A DNA stretch of 64,000 nucleotides from Pempheris klunzingeri (Eukaryota > Chordata > Actinopteri > Acropomatiformes > Pempheridae), in the NCBI RefSeq assembly GCF_042242105.1, contig NC_092019.1, positions 17,095,328 to 17,159,327 on the forward strand. Reading direction: 5' to 3'. Under the pieces are notes generated by a model, which saw only the letters and a list, made by a program, of their open reading frames with translations, did not search any database and was not told the origin of the DNA. The position numbers and the translations under genes are program-made. Below, one piece after another: positions 1-39,307 of this stretch (its first letter is position 1; each line of letters begins with the position of its first letter).

Positions 1-286
1 AGATGTAAAGAAATCGAACAGGTGTGTGCAAAGTCTCATTTTCAGGCACTTGTGTTATTTTGCACACACTTTCTGCCCGTGTGTCTTGTGAAATGTGAAT
101 ATGTGTTATAGTTGGGTTTATTGTCTCTGAGCTCCTGATCTGTCATGTCTTTTCTAGGTATGCACTTTCTGGTGTATTTTCATCCAGATCAGCTGATATA
201 ATTGTAGGACTGCAGCTTTGACGTTGTATCTGTAACCACTTCTTCCCTCCTCACCCTGTAATCACTTCCAAATCTGTATTTTTCAG

Positions 287-1109
287 GTGAATCAAAAGAT
301 TCTTGGTCGCCTTCACCAAGTACAAAGAATTACACGGCACCTGAAGAAAGAGAGAAGGTGCAAACCCCATTACAGTAACAGTAATTCCATTTTCATACAT
401 TTTCTGAGACATTGCCCACTTGACAGCCCATTTGAACAGATTATATTGATTTTACAGGTTTCTCATGAAGACTTTGGATGCCCATGGGGATGACTATAGA
501 AACGCCCAGCTCACCTTACTTCTAGAGGTGGGAATGGCTGTACGTCACACCAAAATCAAACAAATGTTACATATTTGATTTTTGTATTTTCTTTACAGCT
601 GATGGTCTTTAACTTGACCCACCTGATTGCACAAGAAACGTAAAGGACCCATGAAGCATGGGTTAATTTCACTAAATCACTAAATCTTGTTCTTGTTTCA
701 GGATGAGCCTGGACCCCACGTCGATCCTGCTGCTGGAGTGGAGGACGACCGGCTCAACGGCGTGTCTGGTCCCACCTCATCTGCGGCGGTGCATCATGCT
801 GCTGGACCAAAGAAGAGGAGGCACCGAATTCCAAGGCAAGAAAAGGATAAAGACCAACAGGTGGGTGAAGAGCTCTGCTGGACCGCTGTTGTCCCCTGTG
901 GTTGAGTGTGAATTTGTGGATGCGTGAGTGAGGGGTTAAAAATGCAGACGGGTCTCATTAATGTGAGCATTCAGACATCTGACAGTGCAGAATAATTGAT
1001 TTTCTGTTGACTGAGTTTCTGCTTCTTTTCCCAGACTGAACCAGACATGTCAGCGTTGGCAGAGACACAGTTTGGAGACATGCCCAGCCCGACCTCTCTG
1101 TCTCACTGA
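287..1109 (+). CDS. tfpt: TFPT (INO80 complex subunit F), 3' part
   Basis: This is the last 124 codons of the TCF3-fusion-partner protein, a small subunit of the INO80 chromatin-remodelling complex in the nucleus. Four exons join in frame: 287-357, 458-527, 702-860 and 1035-1109 (TGA). The first exon encodes VNQKILGRLHQVQRITRHLK, nearly the same as the vertebrate TFPT coiled-coil core, followed by the conserved stretch GDDYRNAQLTLLLEDE across the second junction. The tail carries a basic patch PKKRRHRIPR that looks like a nuclear localisation signal. Earlier exons are left of the window; bases 1-286 show no exon that fits. The donor after 357 is GTGCAA, weak but forced by the frame. A polyadenylation signal lies at 1776. 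The gene runs in the same direction as cnot3, which starts about 1.8 kb downstream. Confidence 0.93.
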
Positions 1110-1775
1110 TCAGTGCGCTGCCCTGAATATGACGATGATGATGAAGGAGCAGCCAGTTTCTTTAACTGTTCCGTTCATTCGCTGCCTGTTCAGTCTGGTT
1201 CTGCACCATTAGTAGTTTTACTATCTTACAGATTGAATTCATGTAAGATAAAATGAGGTGTTTTCCAGCTGGTACACATATATACATTTGTTTTATATAT
1301 TGCATATTATGTTCTGTTGTAATATTTTGTAAGAGTTGATGATGACACATAATTATGACCAGGGGCAAACTGTGCACACTGTCATGGACAACTTTGTTTA
1401 GTAAATATCTGGCAGCCCAGATACAATTATTGTATGGTGGGAAACTTGTGTTATTAATGGCTTTCACAATACATTCCTGGACACTGTAAATTATTTCATG
1501 GTTCGTGATTTCATCTCAATCAGTGGAGAACCGTGGTCAGTATTTAAAGATTTATAGATTATTTGATTCTTAGGCTGTATTGTGATTTTTTTTTTTTTTT
1601 TCAATTCATGTAATAGAAAGGGCTAGTGCATGTATTTTATGTTTGCTGATGCAGACCAAAGGCAGACAAAGATTTCATTACTTTTATTCATGTTCACATC
1701 TGCATCAACAACTTCAACGTGTGTATTTTATCATGCTTCTAGACAATAGTTAAAAATGTTTCAATTCCAGGCAGG

Positions 1776-1781
1776 AATAAA
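1776..1781 (+). terminator. Poly(A) signal of tfpt
   Basis: AATAAA about 670 bases after the tfpt stop codon, before the cnot3 promoter region. It is the first canonical signal on this strand after the stop and gives a plausible 3'UTR. The stretch 1110-1775 shows no other gene. Confidence 0.6.
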
Positions 1782-1989
1782 GAGCTGAGTGTCTGTAAAT
1801 GGTTTCTTTAAATTTTATGTTGGAAACATTAAGGTCATGACTCAGGGTGGAGTTGTTATGGAGATCAGTGAATGAGAATCGATGTATATCCACTGTATGG
1901 GCCAATAGAGATCAACTTTATATATATGTTTGAGAAGAGGATCAGTGGGAATGTGTGATCTCAGATGCATTTTTGTATTTGCGTCCATC

Positions 1990-2259
1990 CTAAGTCATCA
2001 GACGGCTGAGCCAATGGTTGGACCCCGTTCAAGCGGATGTGTGTCAGTGACAGGCGTGGGCTCTGGCCAATCAGATCTCGTAGATTAGATTTAGGGCGGG
2101 GCCCAAACGCGGAGGTGGGATTTTAGCTACCGTCCATCTTCAGCTACATTACAGTGAGCGAGCTTGTCGAAAAGAAAACACAATTTGGAAGTAAAGAAGA
2201 CTTTCTGGAATTAGTTTTGGCTGTATTTGAAAAAAGACAAACGAAAGCCCATATCCTAG
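1990..2259 (+). promoter_or_regulatory. cnot3 promoter and non-coding first exon
   Basis: The stretch is locally GC-rich (a GGGCGGGGCC box near 2094) and ends in a good donor after 2259 (CCTAG then GTAAAT). No open frame crosses it, so it is best read as promoter plus 5'UTR exon 1. The likely partner acceptor is the TAG at 2896-2898, which begins the exon holding the ATG. Downstream, 2328-2634 (first intron) is crowded with GCTAGC and AACGTTAGC words also seen at other gene starts in this window. The exact start of transcription cannot be read from the sequence. Confidence 0.55.
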
Positions 2260-2944
2260 GTAAATGTCGTAAACAAGTATAAATCTAGATGATCGGGTTG
2301 ACCCAGTTTCCCTTTTTCCTAAATTTGGCTAGCTAAGCTGCTAGCTAGCATTTTATGCATTAGCTAGCCAGACAGTTAGCCACATTAGCTTGCAGGTTAA
2401 CGGTTAGAACGGGTTCTGATATATATATTGTGTCTTTCACAACGCAAAACCACCATATAAAAGCTATGCTGGACCCCAAAATAATGATGCATGAATATGA
2501 TTTATATCCATCTACATGCTCCGTGGTACTTGTTTTGAAATGGGCCAGTTAGTAACCGAGCGAGGTGGACGAGTTAAACTGGCTAGTGTTAACGTTAGCT
2601 CAGTAATGTTAGCAGGCTAGGTGGCTAATTTTAGCTGACAACCATGTCAGTCATAATGGTAACAGCAAGATCGGCTACGCTCACGGAAATATAACGATAG
2701 ATACACGGCCATACAAAAGTTCTGGTTTTAAGCGTCTTCAAATTGTGAAGAATTAACATTATTTGTGCAGCTAACATGAACTGGTCAACTAGCTGGAGTT
2801 AACGTCAGTCCCACTCTCAGGAAACCGATGTGCTGCTTTCTCTGTTGAAGGGATTTGTGTGTTTGAACTATGCATTAATTCATGTTTCCTTAACATAGAT
2901 AACTTTGTGACAGACGGAATGTGGACATTGTCGTAGTCAGAGCC

Positions 2945-9605
<6,661 letters not shown>

Positions 9606-10343
9606 CGGACAGAAGGACAAGCAAGGACAGAGAGAGACAAAACGTGCTGCTGTTGACATTCCGAGACTGAACTTCAAACTGTGGATAGAGATTGTGATGT
9701 GTAGTAGAAACCCTCTCCAAACATGGAGACTGGTGTCTGTATAGGCTGCATCTCAACGTGAAGCCCTCGCTCCTCGTGTAGCGCTTTGCTTTTGACGAAA
9801 AATGCCCTGTGGGCCTGATTAAATGCATCACGCTGCACAAGCCGGGAGGGTTCTCATTAGAGATCTGCGTTTGTGCCTGTCTGTGTGCACACTCAGTATG
9901 TGGCATTAGGAAAGCCTACCCCATGCATGTTTCTCATGTTTTGTTTTCTTTTTCCGTTTCAACAAGATTCTCTGTACCACCTACCCAACATGAGCCTGGA
10001 AGCCTTTGACTTGACACAAAACAAACCTTGGATTTGATTGTTGAGTAAACTGCCCTTCTTGTATTTACTGTAATTTGGTGGTTTAGAACGGGGAGGTACA
10101 GTGGACATTTAGTCATGGTGTGTAGGACTGGCTTCTTTTAAGACCCTACGATGCCTGTTGAATATGGTCACTATTAGAGATAGTGAGCGTTTATCAATAG
10201 TTTTATTGATATTGTCTTGGTCGATTTAAAACGCTGATTGAGAGTGACCACAGGGCCTCTCCCTGTGACAGGGAAAGAGTCCTTATTGGACATGGATTAA
10301 ATTGCTATGCAATTGAACTGGTCTCTGACTCCCTCTCTTTACA

Positions 10344-10420
10344 AATAAAATGTTTTTAAGTTAACCTGTTAATGAAAATGCATTATTATGGCGCATTCAT
10401 GTTTGTGACAAATTAATAAA
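10344..10420 (+). terminator. Poly(A) signals of cnot3
   Basis: Two AATAAA hexamers at 10344-10349 and 10415-10420 lie about 740-810 bases past the cnot3 stop. A third at 11255-11260 would give a longer 3'UTR. The DNA between 9606 and 11500 otherwise shows no convincing exon; the convergent gene prpf31 ends at 11651 on the other strand. Confidence 0.6.
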
Positions 10421-11523
10421 CTTGTAAAATAAATCTTAAAAATAGGGTTTGAGACATTAATCTACTCGGTGTTTTGATTCCTTTCGTTGAGGAATACTCA
10501 TCATCCTCAATGCAAAAGGTCACGCTAAGTATAGTGAATGTACCTGTACCCAAATCACCTCAAAATACACAAATAGCATTAGGTGACGAATCTGAGTTTG
10601 GTTTGAGTCAACTTCCCTCCTTTAGTTACAAAGTTTTATTCTATTCTGTTGATGTTACATCATAAAATCCACTGTGTTCAATTTACCACCTGATATTTTA
10701 AGCGGAAACCCTATACAGTGAATGTGCACTGAAACTGTTTACATGTAGAGTGAAAACAAATCCTAAAATTCTCGTGGTAGATTTAACTCTGGTGGGTTGA
10801 GTAAAGTATAACTTATCTGCCGTGGTTGTTCAAGCACTACCCTGAAGAATAAGATTTAATCTGGTTCTGAATCCACCTTTTCTTGGCAGTTTGAATGGGG
10901 AGTGTTAAGCTGAATCAGATTTTTCCATTTAAGCAACCATGAAAACTTGAGATCTGTACTGCAGTTTAAATTTTCTGTTGTGTGTGATGAGTTTTCAGGC
11001 TTTTTTTTGGTAAAGTGGAAGAGGGGAGGGGGTTGAGGATACGGAGAAAAAACACAACAGCAAAATACAGCAAAGTTATGAGAGATTTGCCTTTTATAGA
11101 TTCTATTTTTCAGGCTTTAAAGGTTTTCAGAAAGGGAAGGTCAGTTAAGAAATTGCTAAAATGTGAATTTCAAGACGTATTTACAATTTTTTCTCATCAC
11201 AGTTCTGCATGGGAGATGTCATAAAACGGGGTTATAACAGGATTGTAAAATTTCAATAAATACTTTTAAGAAATTACATGTCAGTGTGTGGTGTAAAGTC
11301 CTGTCATTCCTACATGAAGTTTCACTTATTTTCCACTAGTTTTAGATGATTTAGAGATGTGGATGTGACCCATTAGCTGTATCAAGAACAGCCAATGGGT
11401 TACGACTTGAGGTATGCATTACATTTAACTGTAGACATTATCAGCATCAGTTAAAATGGCTAAAACACTCGTTTCACATACGCTTCTCTAAGGAAGACAG
11501 GACGCTCTGTTCAGTCTTCACAT
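10421..11523. other. Spacer between convergent cnot3 and prpf31
   Basis: About 1.1 kb of AT-rich DNA with only short chance frames. It contains the possible distal cnot3 poly(A) signal at 11255. Nothing else recognised. Confidence 0.5.
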
Positions 11524-11529
11524 TTTATT
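11524..11529 (-). terminator. Poly(A) signal of prpf31
   Basis: TTTATT on the plus strand, read as AATAAA on the minus strand, 122 bases after the prpf31 stop codon. This gives a short 3'UTR, usual for a broadly expressed splicing factor gene. Confidence 0.65.
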
Positions 11530-11650
11530 AAAATGGGAAAAAATAAGTAAAAACAAAATACAGGATAAAATGTCAGACGGATTTCAAAATATACTATCAC
11601 TTAGCAGTGTTGAATGCAACTGTCCATGTGGGGGGGGTGTGTGTGTGTGT

Positions 11651-14600
11651 TCACATCTTAGCTTCCTTCTTGACTTTGAGGAACTCGGCCATGTTCGAGA
11701 AATATTTCTGGTTGGCTTCAGCCACCTTCTTCTCTGCAGCTTGCGGGTTCACGATCTCCAGCCCCTGCAAACAAGAGCAGTTGTTGACCAAGATAAACCC
11801 TCAGAGTGCTCGGGGGTTGATCTGTTTAAGTGGATGTTCACTTCTTTTTACCTGTAGGGGAGTGAAGGCTACGCTGGAGCTGGTTCCTGAGGAGCGGTCT
11901 CTGACTGTGGACTTTCCTCCGTACGTCATGCTTTGCTTCTGCAATGTCCTCTGTTGTGTACAAGGCAAAAAATAGAGAATTAAGAGACTGGGGGGAAAAA
12001 AAAAAAATTACATCAATTGACTGAAAATGCACCATGAATGAGTTTACCTGTAGGGATTTGGAGATTCTGGCCTTTGTGGCCTCGTTGACCTGCGCCTGCC
12101 TGACGCGCCCGCTTCCGCTTTTCCCCAGCTGACCCAGACTGAAGCCCAGATCCTCCTGATACGCATCATCTTCAATCTGCAACACATCATTGGGCATCAA
12201 GTCTCACTACTTATGCTTCTCTTACTGATTGTAGAAGTGCAGCGAACATGTCAGATGCTTTAGTGCGAGTATGAATGCTGGTCTTAACGTCATCACTGGG
12301 GGAGCTTTCCACTCAGCTGTGGACGCTTATTCCAAAGTTAAAACAAAGATTGTTGAGGACGAACAACATTAAACTTCTCGATACACTGGTGTTACCATAA
12401 ACATTTAAGTTAATTCTGCTTCTTGGCTGAAATAAGAAAGCTAAGCTATATCTCTCAGCTGTTGTACATTGATCAGGGGTTGGTGAATAGTTTGCGATTT
12501 TAGTATTCAGTAACAATTCATTCACTATACTGAAAATCTTGTTTCTTAAAAATGAACAACTCAGAGTTAAATAAAAGTAAAGCTGGAAGAGTAGCTCAAC
12601 AGGAGATGATAAAATCTACTGACCTCCGCGAAGGTCATCCTGTTGGCATGTTTCCTGATCTCAGTCAGCCCGAGACGCTCCTTCATCTTTCGATACCTTC
12701 AGGAAAAGAGATAAAGTTAGTACTTCAAGCTGCTCCATCTGTCTCTAAATCTGTGGCCTGTTCAGCAGAGCCCTGCATGTGTTGAGCGGCTGTTCTCTAC
12801 CTCCTTCCCCCTCTCTTCTTCCTCTGTCCATCCAGCGGGGCTGGCAGTGGTTTGACCTGCTTCACTGGCGGAGGCTCCTGCCATTTATCAAACTTCCTCT
12901 CTATCTCTTCTTTTAGATCGTAGCCAACCTGCAAATAGACATAAAAGGTTTCAGTCACAGATGAATAAAATGTCTTTAAATTTGTCTGCATCCAAAAATA
13001 AAATATCTAAATGTTTGTAAAACTGACAATAGGTGTAACTTCAACAATATGGAAATGGCTGAGGCTGCCATTGATAAATTCATAATGCGTTCCGTTTGGA
13101 CAGTCACCTTGCCGTCTGCGCTCTCATGAAAACTGTCCACACGGGCAGCCAGAGTGCACTTCGCAGCCACTAGACGAGCCGCCTTCCTCCTGAGGTCCTG
13201 AAAAAACAAGGGAAGGCGAGTATCAGCGACAAGGTCCCTGTGCGGAGTTAAATGCACAAAAAAAAAAATGCAAGACACATTTGTGTTAATATATTTACTG
13301 ACAGGTGGAAGTGACTGCACAACATCACAATGGTAGATAAAGCCGGTGTGGGGCAGCAGGGAGGTGCTGCTGAAGCCGGACAGGGTTCTCCTCTGAGCTC
13401 CGAGCAGCATCAGGTTACAGGCGGGCATCTTGGAAAGGTTAGTGAGGCCACCAGCGATACCTGCAGCCAGAGAGAGAGAGAAAAGGTGATTCATATACTC
13501 TACTCATTTCAACTAATTTCATTTCATGATCTGCCAAGATCATGCTCCTCTCACCCATGATCTTGGCAGCTGTGGACGCTCCAACAATGATGGACAGATT
13601 TGGGGCGATGAATGACATTCTGGACTCTACATATTCATATATCCTGTGTTTGGACTGGTTCAGCTCCAGAGCCATGTCACATGCCTCCTCCAGCTGCTTC
13701 AGCTCATCATCACTTAGCAGTGACCTGAAATGATGTAAACACACGGAGTCAGATTGCTGATTGAAGCAACTGTCGTCCACAGAGGTGACATTCACTCTGG
13801 ATAAACCAAATGTCCATCGACTCACCCCTGTGTGGTCGAGGCTGTGACACTGACAACCATAATGGTGGCGTTGGTGAGGATTTGCTGGAGAGTTTCATTG
13901 TTCTTGCACTTCTCCAGATTGTTTCCCAACTCCTGCACAGGACACACAAATGGAGGAAATAACAGTTAAGTGTAAAATAAAAAGGAAGCGCGATTACCCA
14001 TAAATCATTCCTGAGGGTCTAGAAATTATTAGCATTCATATCTGGTAATAATAATTTATTGTAACATTAACCCATTGGGACAATCAATGAAATTTCTTTA
14101 ACATGATGATAACTTAAACCTTAAACTTTCCCATGACATGCCTGGTTATAAACTGTTAATTATTAGTCTTCTGCAGATGTGTTGCCAAACGTTTATGAAT
14201 AAACTGTGTCCTCTGTCCAACTCAAGATAAAAATAAATAGCGAAGCAGATAAAACAACTTTAGGTTCCTTACTCTCATTGTGAAAAAGGTTTTCCAATTA
14301 AAACTTTCAGCTCATCTCACCTTGACTGTGCGGATGTAATCTAGAGAATCTGGCACCAAAGACTCGAGCTCTGGGAACCTCTTGGAGTACTTGTCCCGGG
14401 TAAACTTATGAATGATATCTGAAACCCAGGCAGAAAAATAACATTACATAGAGCAGAACAACAATCAAACTCTTTTCATTTTTAGTTTATTACCAAGTCG
14501 ACTCACTCAGCTCATTGTCGATCTCTACTGTGAGGTTATTGGCTGCTACGATCAGTCTGTATTCTGGGTCCGCCTCAACTGGACCAGAGACTGAAAGAAT

Positions 14601-15058
14601 AAAAAACAGAATGATACCAAAGTCAATCAACTTCCTAAACATAAAACCTACAGTCACACATACAATGGAAAACACACAAATGGGTCACACTCACCCTCTG
14701 AGTTCTTGCGCTGTTTTCCAACATACGTTGAAATTTTGTCCATAATCTCTGAAAACTGTAGCCAAACGTTAAGATTTTGCAGGAAAGACAACAACAGATG
14801 GATTACTGTAAATATCAGCTGCTCACATATGATACAACTCACCTGTTTGCTATTGCGGAGCTTTGCGATGGACGAAACACTCTCAGATTTACTGTAGTCC
14901 ACTTCCATCTCTTCTGGGATGTCCTCCAGCCCTCCCCCTGTCCTTCCCTGCATCCCCTCTCCATCACTCTCCCCTTCCTCTTCCTCTGGATACAGTCCAT
15001 CCTCCCCCTCGTCTCCGGCCTCCTCCAGGTCTGCCAGGAGCTCGTCCGCCAGGGACAT
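11651..15058 (-). CDS. prpf31: PRPF31, U4/U6.U5 tri-snRNP protein
   Basis: This spliceosomal protein binds the U4 snRNA 5' stem-loop with the 15.5K protein and helps assemble the U4/U6.U5 tri-snRNP in the nucleus. Thirteen exons give 508 codons plus TGA (human 499): 14843-15058, 14695-14755, 14507-14590, 14321-14418, 13826-13932, 13555-13724, 13303-13460, 13108-13197, 12801-12928, 12624-12696, 12048-12176, 11852-11950 and 11651-11764. The start MSLADELLADLEEAGDEGED, the NOSIC region (NATIMVVSVTASTTQG), the Nop domain (FIAPNLSIIVGASTAAKIMG, GGLTNLSKMPACN) and the basic QRKKRGGRRYRKMKERLGL segment all follow the family. The ATG sits immediately after an AG acceptor, so exon 1 is non-coding. The acidic N-terminus differs most from human. 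In human this gene lies beside TFPT and CNOT3, as here. Human PRPF31 is a retinitis pigmentosa gene. Confidence 0.97.
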
Positions 15059-15589
15059 CTACAGATCATTTGAGGAAATTAGAGGCAAACGGTTTGATGA
15101 GCAAAGGAGACTCAGATCAGTTTCCAAACTGAGTAGAAATGACTTTGTTGAAATAATTTATACTAAATTATAATTTATATTAGTAATCTGTGGCCTCAGC
15201 CAAGTCTAACTGCGCTGAGATCTAAACACGCCAAACATTTAAAACACCGGTTTGTGCACTTGAAATTTACCAGTTTTTACATTTACTAACAAAGACCTGA
15301 CTCAATAAACAGAAAAAACAATTAAAGCGAGTAATCGTTATTTACAGATTTGGACAAATCTTCCAACGAAGTTTATTGGCACCAAATTACATGCACACAA
15401 ACAGGGGGTGTTCTTAAGAATAGCTGGAGTTAGCATTGATGATTACAAGGTATCACGGCCCTGCTCAGACTCTCAAACAACATATATAAATGTAACACAA
15501 TTATGGGGCAGACGAAATCTAAGTAGGTAGATATCTGAGGAGGATGTTTGTACTCGAGTCAAACACGGTGGCTGTAACGTTACTGCGGC

Positions 15590-15840
15590 GTTTGGATAGC
15601 TAGCTAGCTAGCTAGCGTTAGCAAACGTTGACTGTACGCAGCCGGTCATATCACTAAAAGCTTTAAGCTTTCTTGAGTAACGTAAACTTACCTTTAAGTT
15701 TAAACTCCAGACGCCTAAAGAAACAAAAACGAAGCTTATGGAAGCTTGAAGTTATTTTGTGTTAAGCTAAAACGACTCTTAAATGATGTTTTCCTCGTCA
15801 GTCTGATGGTCTACTGTTGTGTCGTTTGGCGCAGACTAAA
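15590..15840 (-). promoter_or_regulatory. prpf31 promoter and non-coding first exon
   Basis: On the minus strand a good donor (AAAG then GTAAGT) lies at about 15690, which fits a 5'UTR exon between there and roughly 15830 splicing to the acceptor just before the ATG at 15058. The intron side contains a run of GCTAGC words (15596-15629). The transcription start is inferred, not seen. Confidence 0.5.
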
Positions 15841-17326
15841 TACGTAACAATATTCGCAAGGCTTTCTGGGAAATGGAGTCAGTGAACTGCATGAACGGAA
15901 CGTTATTTTCTGCAGGATTTACAGGGGCCTTCTTGGTTAAAAATACAGATCTTAACGCTTAAAAAACAATACGATTTATTGTGATGAAAGAGTTCAATAA
16001 GAGATTCACCTTTTGTACTTTTTATTTCCCCTTGTTTTTACATTATCCCTCGAAAACCATTCTTTAAACAATACAGGTTTTAAACCAACATTTAAACAGA
16101 CTAAACAAATGGACTAGTTGGATCTCGACTGCATGGTGGACTGTTATTAGTAGAAAATGGGGTAAATTAACAGATACACAAACAAATGGAGTTATTTACT
16201 GATGAAAGGCTTCGATTTTTCATGCTAAGCTACATTAACGGTCATTAAACAAGGTAAAAGAATGACAAGACTGCTAAAAATTCATAGACATTGGAAAATA
16301 ATGACACATTACAGGACATAGTTACATACAGATTGGCATATATTAACAAGTAAAATTATACAAAATACTTTTTTAGCAATTAAGACGTTTGGGAAAATAT
16401 TTTGATTTATTTGTTATGAAGATCTTAGAGAAGGTATAACCTAGATGCATTCTGTCCCAAACAAATTATAGCTAGGATAATATGTTAATTGCAGAGAAGC
16501 AAATAAATAAATTGATTAATAAATAAGTAAATAAATAATCAAATAAATAAAATCTTGCATGGAAACTGGCTTTCAATAAATAAATAAAACAATATAATAA
16601 ATATATAAATTAATAATAATAACATAAGAGAAATCTTTTTAGAACTTAAGGATAAAGAAGCATAGCTTGTTTCATTTTTCGTGCAGTCTAAGAATACATC
16701 TAAAAGTAAACAGCTCTAAAATGATATTGTATACACTTGTATTATGATATTTGTACAAATGCAATTGAGTATTCTCAAATACAGGAGTCAAGCGATTTCT
16801 GTTCCAAACTGCTGCCTACAAGAACAACTGACTGACTGCAATGAAAAACTTCTTTAATAAAGAGAGGACTGGAATCCAAGCGTTTACATAGACAGATGAA
16901 TGACTAAAGAAAGTGCATTCCCCGCACATCTGGGGAAAAATACAACAAAATGAAGCAGAAAAAGAGAAGGTAAGCTGGTACACAGCAAGACTCCCACTGC
17001 ATAGCTGTCAAATCTGTTTCAGATTTTACAAAGCTCCAGGCTCCTCTTTCCCTAGCATATGCTGCCTTTTCCAAACACTTCTGTAGCCGAGGGCTGTGAA
17101 TAAACTCTGTAAATAGTGGCAGGCAGGAGCACAACAACCCCTGTTATACGAAATCCTGTCGCTGGTAAAGCCTGGAATGTGTCCAGCTTTGAGACGGGAG
17201 TCTCATTCTTTCAGTTGCCTATTCAATATAAAAATAGCCTCTGGGTGAATGGCTGGTTGTTGGGGTTAATTCGCTGGCCAGTCCAAGAGGGTTCAGCTCT
17301 AAAGGTTCCCACGATGACATGTAACA
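15841..17326 (-). other. lmtk3 3'UTR and AT-rich spacer
   Basis: About 1.5 kb between the lmtk3 stop codon and the prpf31 start. It is very AT-rich, with an AATAAATA-type tract near 16499-16620. Several TTTATT words (AATAAA on the minus strand), for example near 16019, could end lmtk3 transcripts. No coding exon was recognised. Confidence 0.45.
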
Positions 17327-37288
<19,962 letters not shown>

Positions 37289-37790
37289 CGTCGCCGCGTC
37301 CGGAGCAACAACACCACCATCCGAGCGCCGCCGCCGGCTGTCGGTGTCGGTGTCCTCCTCTCTGCCGTTCCCCCCGCCACGGTCTGTGCCGTCTCCGGGC
37401 TCACGCTGTCTCTGTCTCCCCCCTCCGCTTTTTCTCCTAATAATAAAGAGCGTCTCCTTGCCTTCCTCGTTGTGCTCTCCCCTCCACCTCCTCCTCCTCC
37501 TCCTCCTCCCCCTGCTCTAATCCGCAATTAAACACGGTGTGTGAGATGCTCTATTGTGCATCCTCAGCCCGCCGCTCGCTGCACATCTATTATTGCTCTG
37601 CCTCCGTCTGTGTGGAGCACTGCTGAAAACAACCATCCGCTGTTTCTCCCGTTATATAAATAAATATATGTCTTTCTCTCCCCCTTTCTCTCTCTCCCTC
37701 TCTCTCTCTCTGTGTTGGAGGGTTGTCTGTGTTTTTCTCCTCCGCCAGCCTACGTCAGACACACACGGCGCGCATTGTCATGGTCCGGCC
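37289..37790 (-). promoter_or_regulatory. lmtk3 5'UTR and promoter region
   Basis: The sequence upstream of the lmtk3 ATG is strongly GC- and CT-biased, including a GGAGGA-rich tract near 37484-37508 and a CTCTCT run near 37676-37712. A TATATAAC word on the minus strand at about 37652-37660 could act as a TATA element. The chosen ATG at 37288 starts a hydrophobic signal peptide (MRPHCWVMVALAGIMSYFSP). No other gene is seen here. Confidence 0.45.
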
Positions 37791-39193
37791 TGATCACCAT
37801 CATGTCATCCAGAAAAATAAAATATCATCAGTGCTAGTGTTTCCACAGGAGCGTGATGAATGGTAAGTGTGTAGTGCTCAGCAGTGGGGTCATATTGATA
37901 TTGGATTTTTAATATCATATCAAAAATAACACTTAAATAATAATAATAATAATAATAATAAGGAATCCGTCTTAATTGACTGCGCCTGCAAAGATTGTAA
38001 AGCTTCACTTTAACAAAAACACTTTCTGTGGGGATATTATTTAAATGTATTTAATGTGATATCTGCACTATATTAAAAACATAACTTCCAGCAATAAATA
38101 AAGATCAAGATGTTTATTAGGTATACTGAACCAAAGCTAATGCAGTCCAATTACAACAGCCCTGCAGTAAGTCCCTCCTTTATTAAGGTTATAATGTTTG
38201 TTTAAAGAATGCAATGGTCATTTTGGAGCACTTAGTTTGGCTCAGTGATATAATCAATGTGGGCAAAATAAAACAAAGGCCTATGGTAACCCAGTACAAT
38301 ACTGATCAGCTCCACAGACTACAGTTAAACAAGAGTTTCAACATTAAATCACCCATGAAAACAGCATTTTTTCAGGATCAGGGTATTTAACATCATATAT
38401 TTGTAAGATAATATTAAAAAAGCCAGTAAATCTCAATCTTATGAGTTGCGCAATGATGTCGGTATATGATGCAATATGTCTATTTTAGCAGCCATTTTGC
38501 CTCTGTGTAGTAGAAACATTTCACAGATGCTAATAATGACATTAACGTGGCTCTGTTCCGTTCTCAGTGAGTCTCCACAGTGTGACAGTGAACCAGCGTG
38601 CACCAGCTGCTAAATGGAATTCAGCCGCCATTAATTGCATTATTTACACCTGTGCTTTTCCTACTGTGACCGGTCAAAAAATCATAATTTTACAGACAAC
38701 AGTGTTATGAAATAAGAATTTCTCAGTAATATTAATATAAAATAACATTAAACAATCTCCTTTGTCCTTACCATCAGCTTTTACAGCAGCCATGTACTGT
38801 GTGATTTCATGAAAGGCTGCAAATAACAAGTGTTTACATTATTGATTAATCTGCTGTTTAGCTTCTCAATTAGTCAATAAATCATTTCGTCTGTACAATG
38901 TCAGAAAATAGTGAAAAATGGCTGTTATAATTTCTTTGAGTCCAAGGAGACATCTTCAAATTGTTTGTTCATTCACTGTGTGCTGAGTTTCTATCACTTT
39001 CTGATCTCCTTGGTTGTTCACTGAGTGCTTCATGCCCCCTGTGATGGCAACCATGTTCCCTGCTGTCGTAATCACAAGCAAAATGCTGCAGGAGCAGAGC
39101 TAGCTGCAGCCGAACCTGACCTCTGACCTGCCTGCAAGAATTTCTCTCTCTGGGTGAACAAAAATAAATAAAGACTGGCCTACGAGCTGCCCT
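37791..39193. other. Spacer between lmtk3 and leng1
   Basis: AT-rich intergenic DNA with an (ATA)n tract at about 37934-37962. No exon, RNA gene or transposon with clear ends was recognised. Confidence 0.5.
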
Positions 39194-39199
39194 TTTATT
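39194..39199 (-). terminator. Poly(A) signal of leng1
   Basis: TTTATT on the plus strand (AATAAA on the minus strand), 109 bases after the leng1 stop codon. Confidence 0.6.
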
Positions 39200-39307
39200 T
39201 ACTTACTGACAATCATGTGACCAGGCCACAAATGTGTTCTTAATGTGGCTCTATAATCACAACATTTGTCCATCACAGATCACACTCAAATGACCAATAA
39301 AGACAGG

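Noticed and set aside
1-286. Search for an upstream tfpt exon
   Set aside because: An acceptor-like TTTCTAG is present near 157, but the following bases do not encode the expected TFPT coiled-coil residues.
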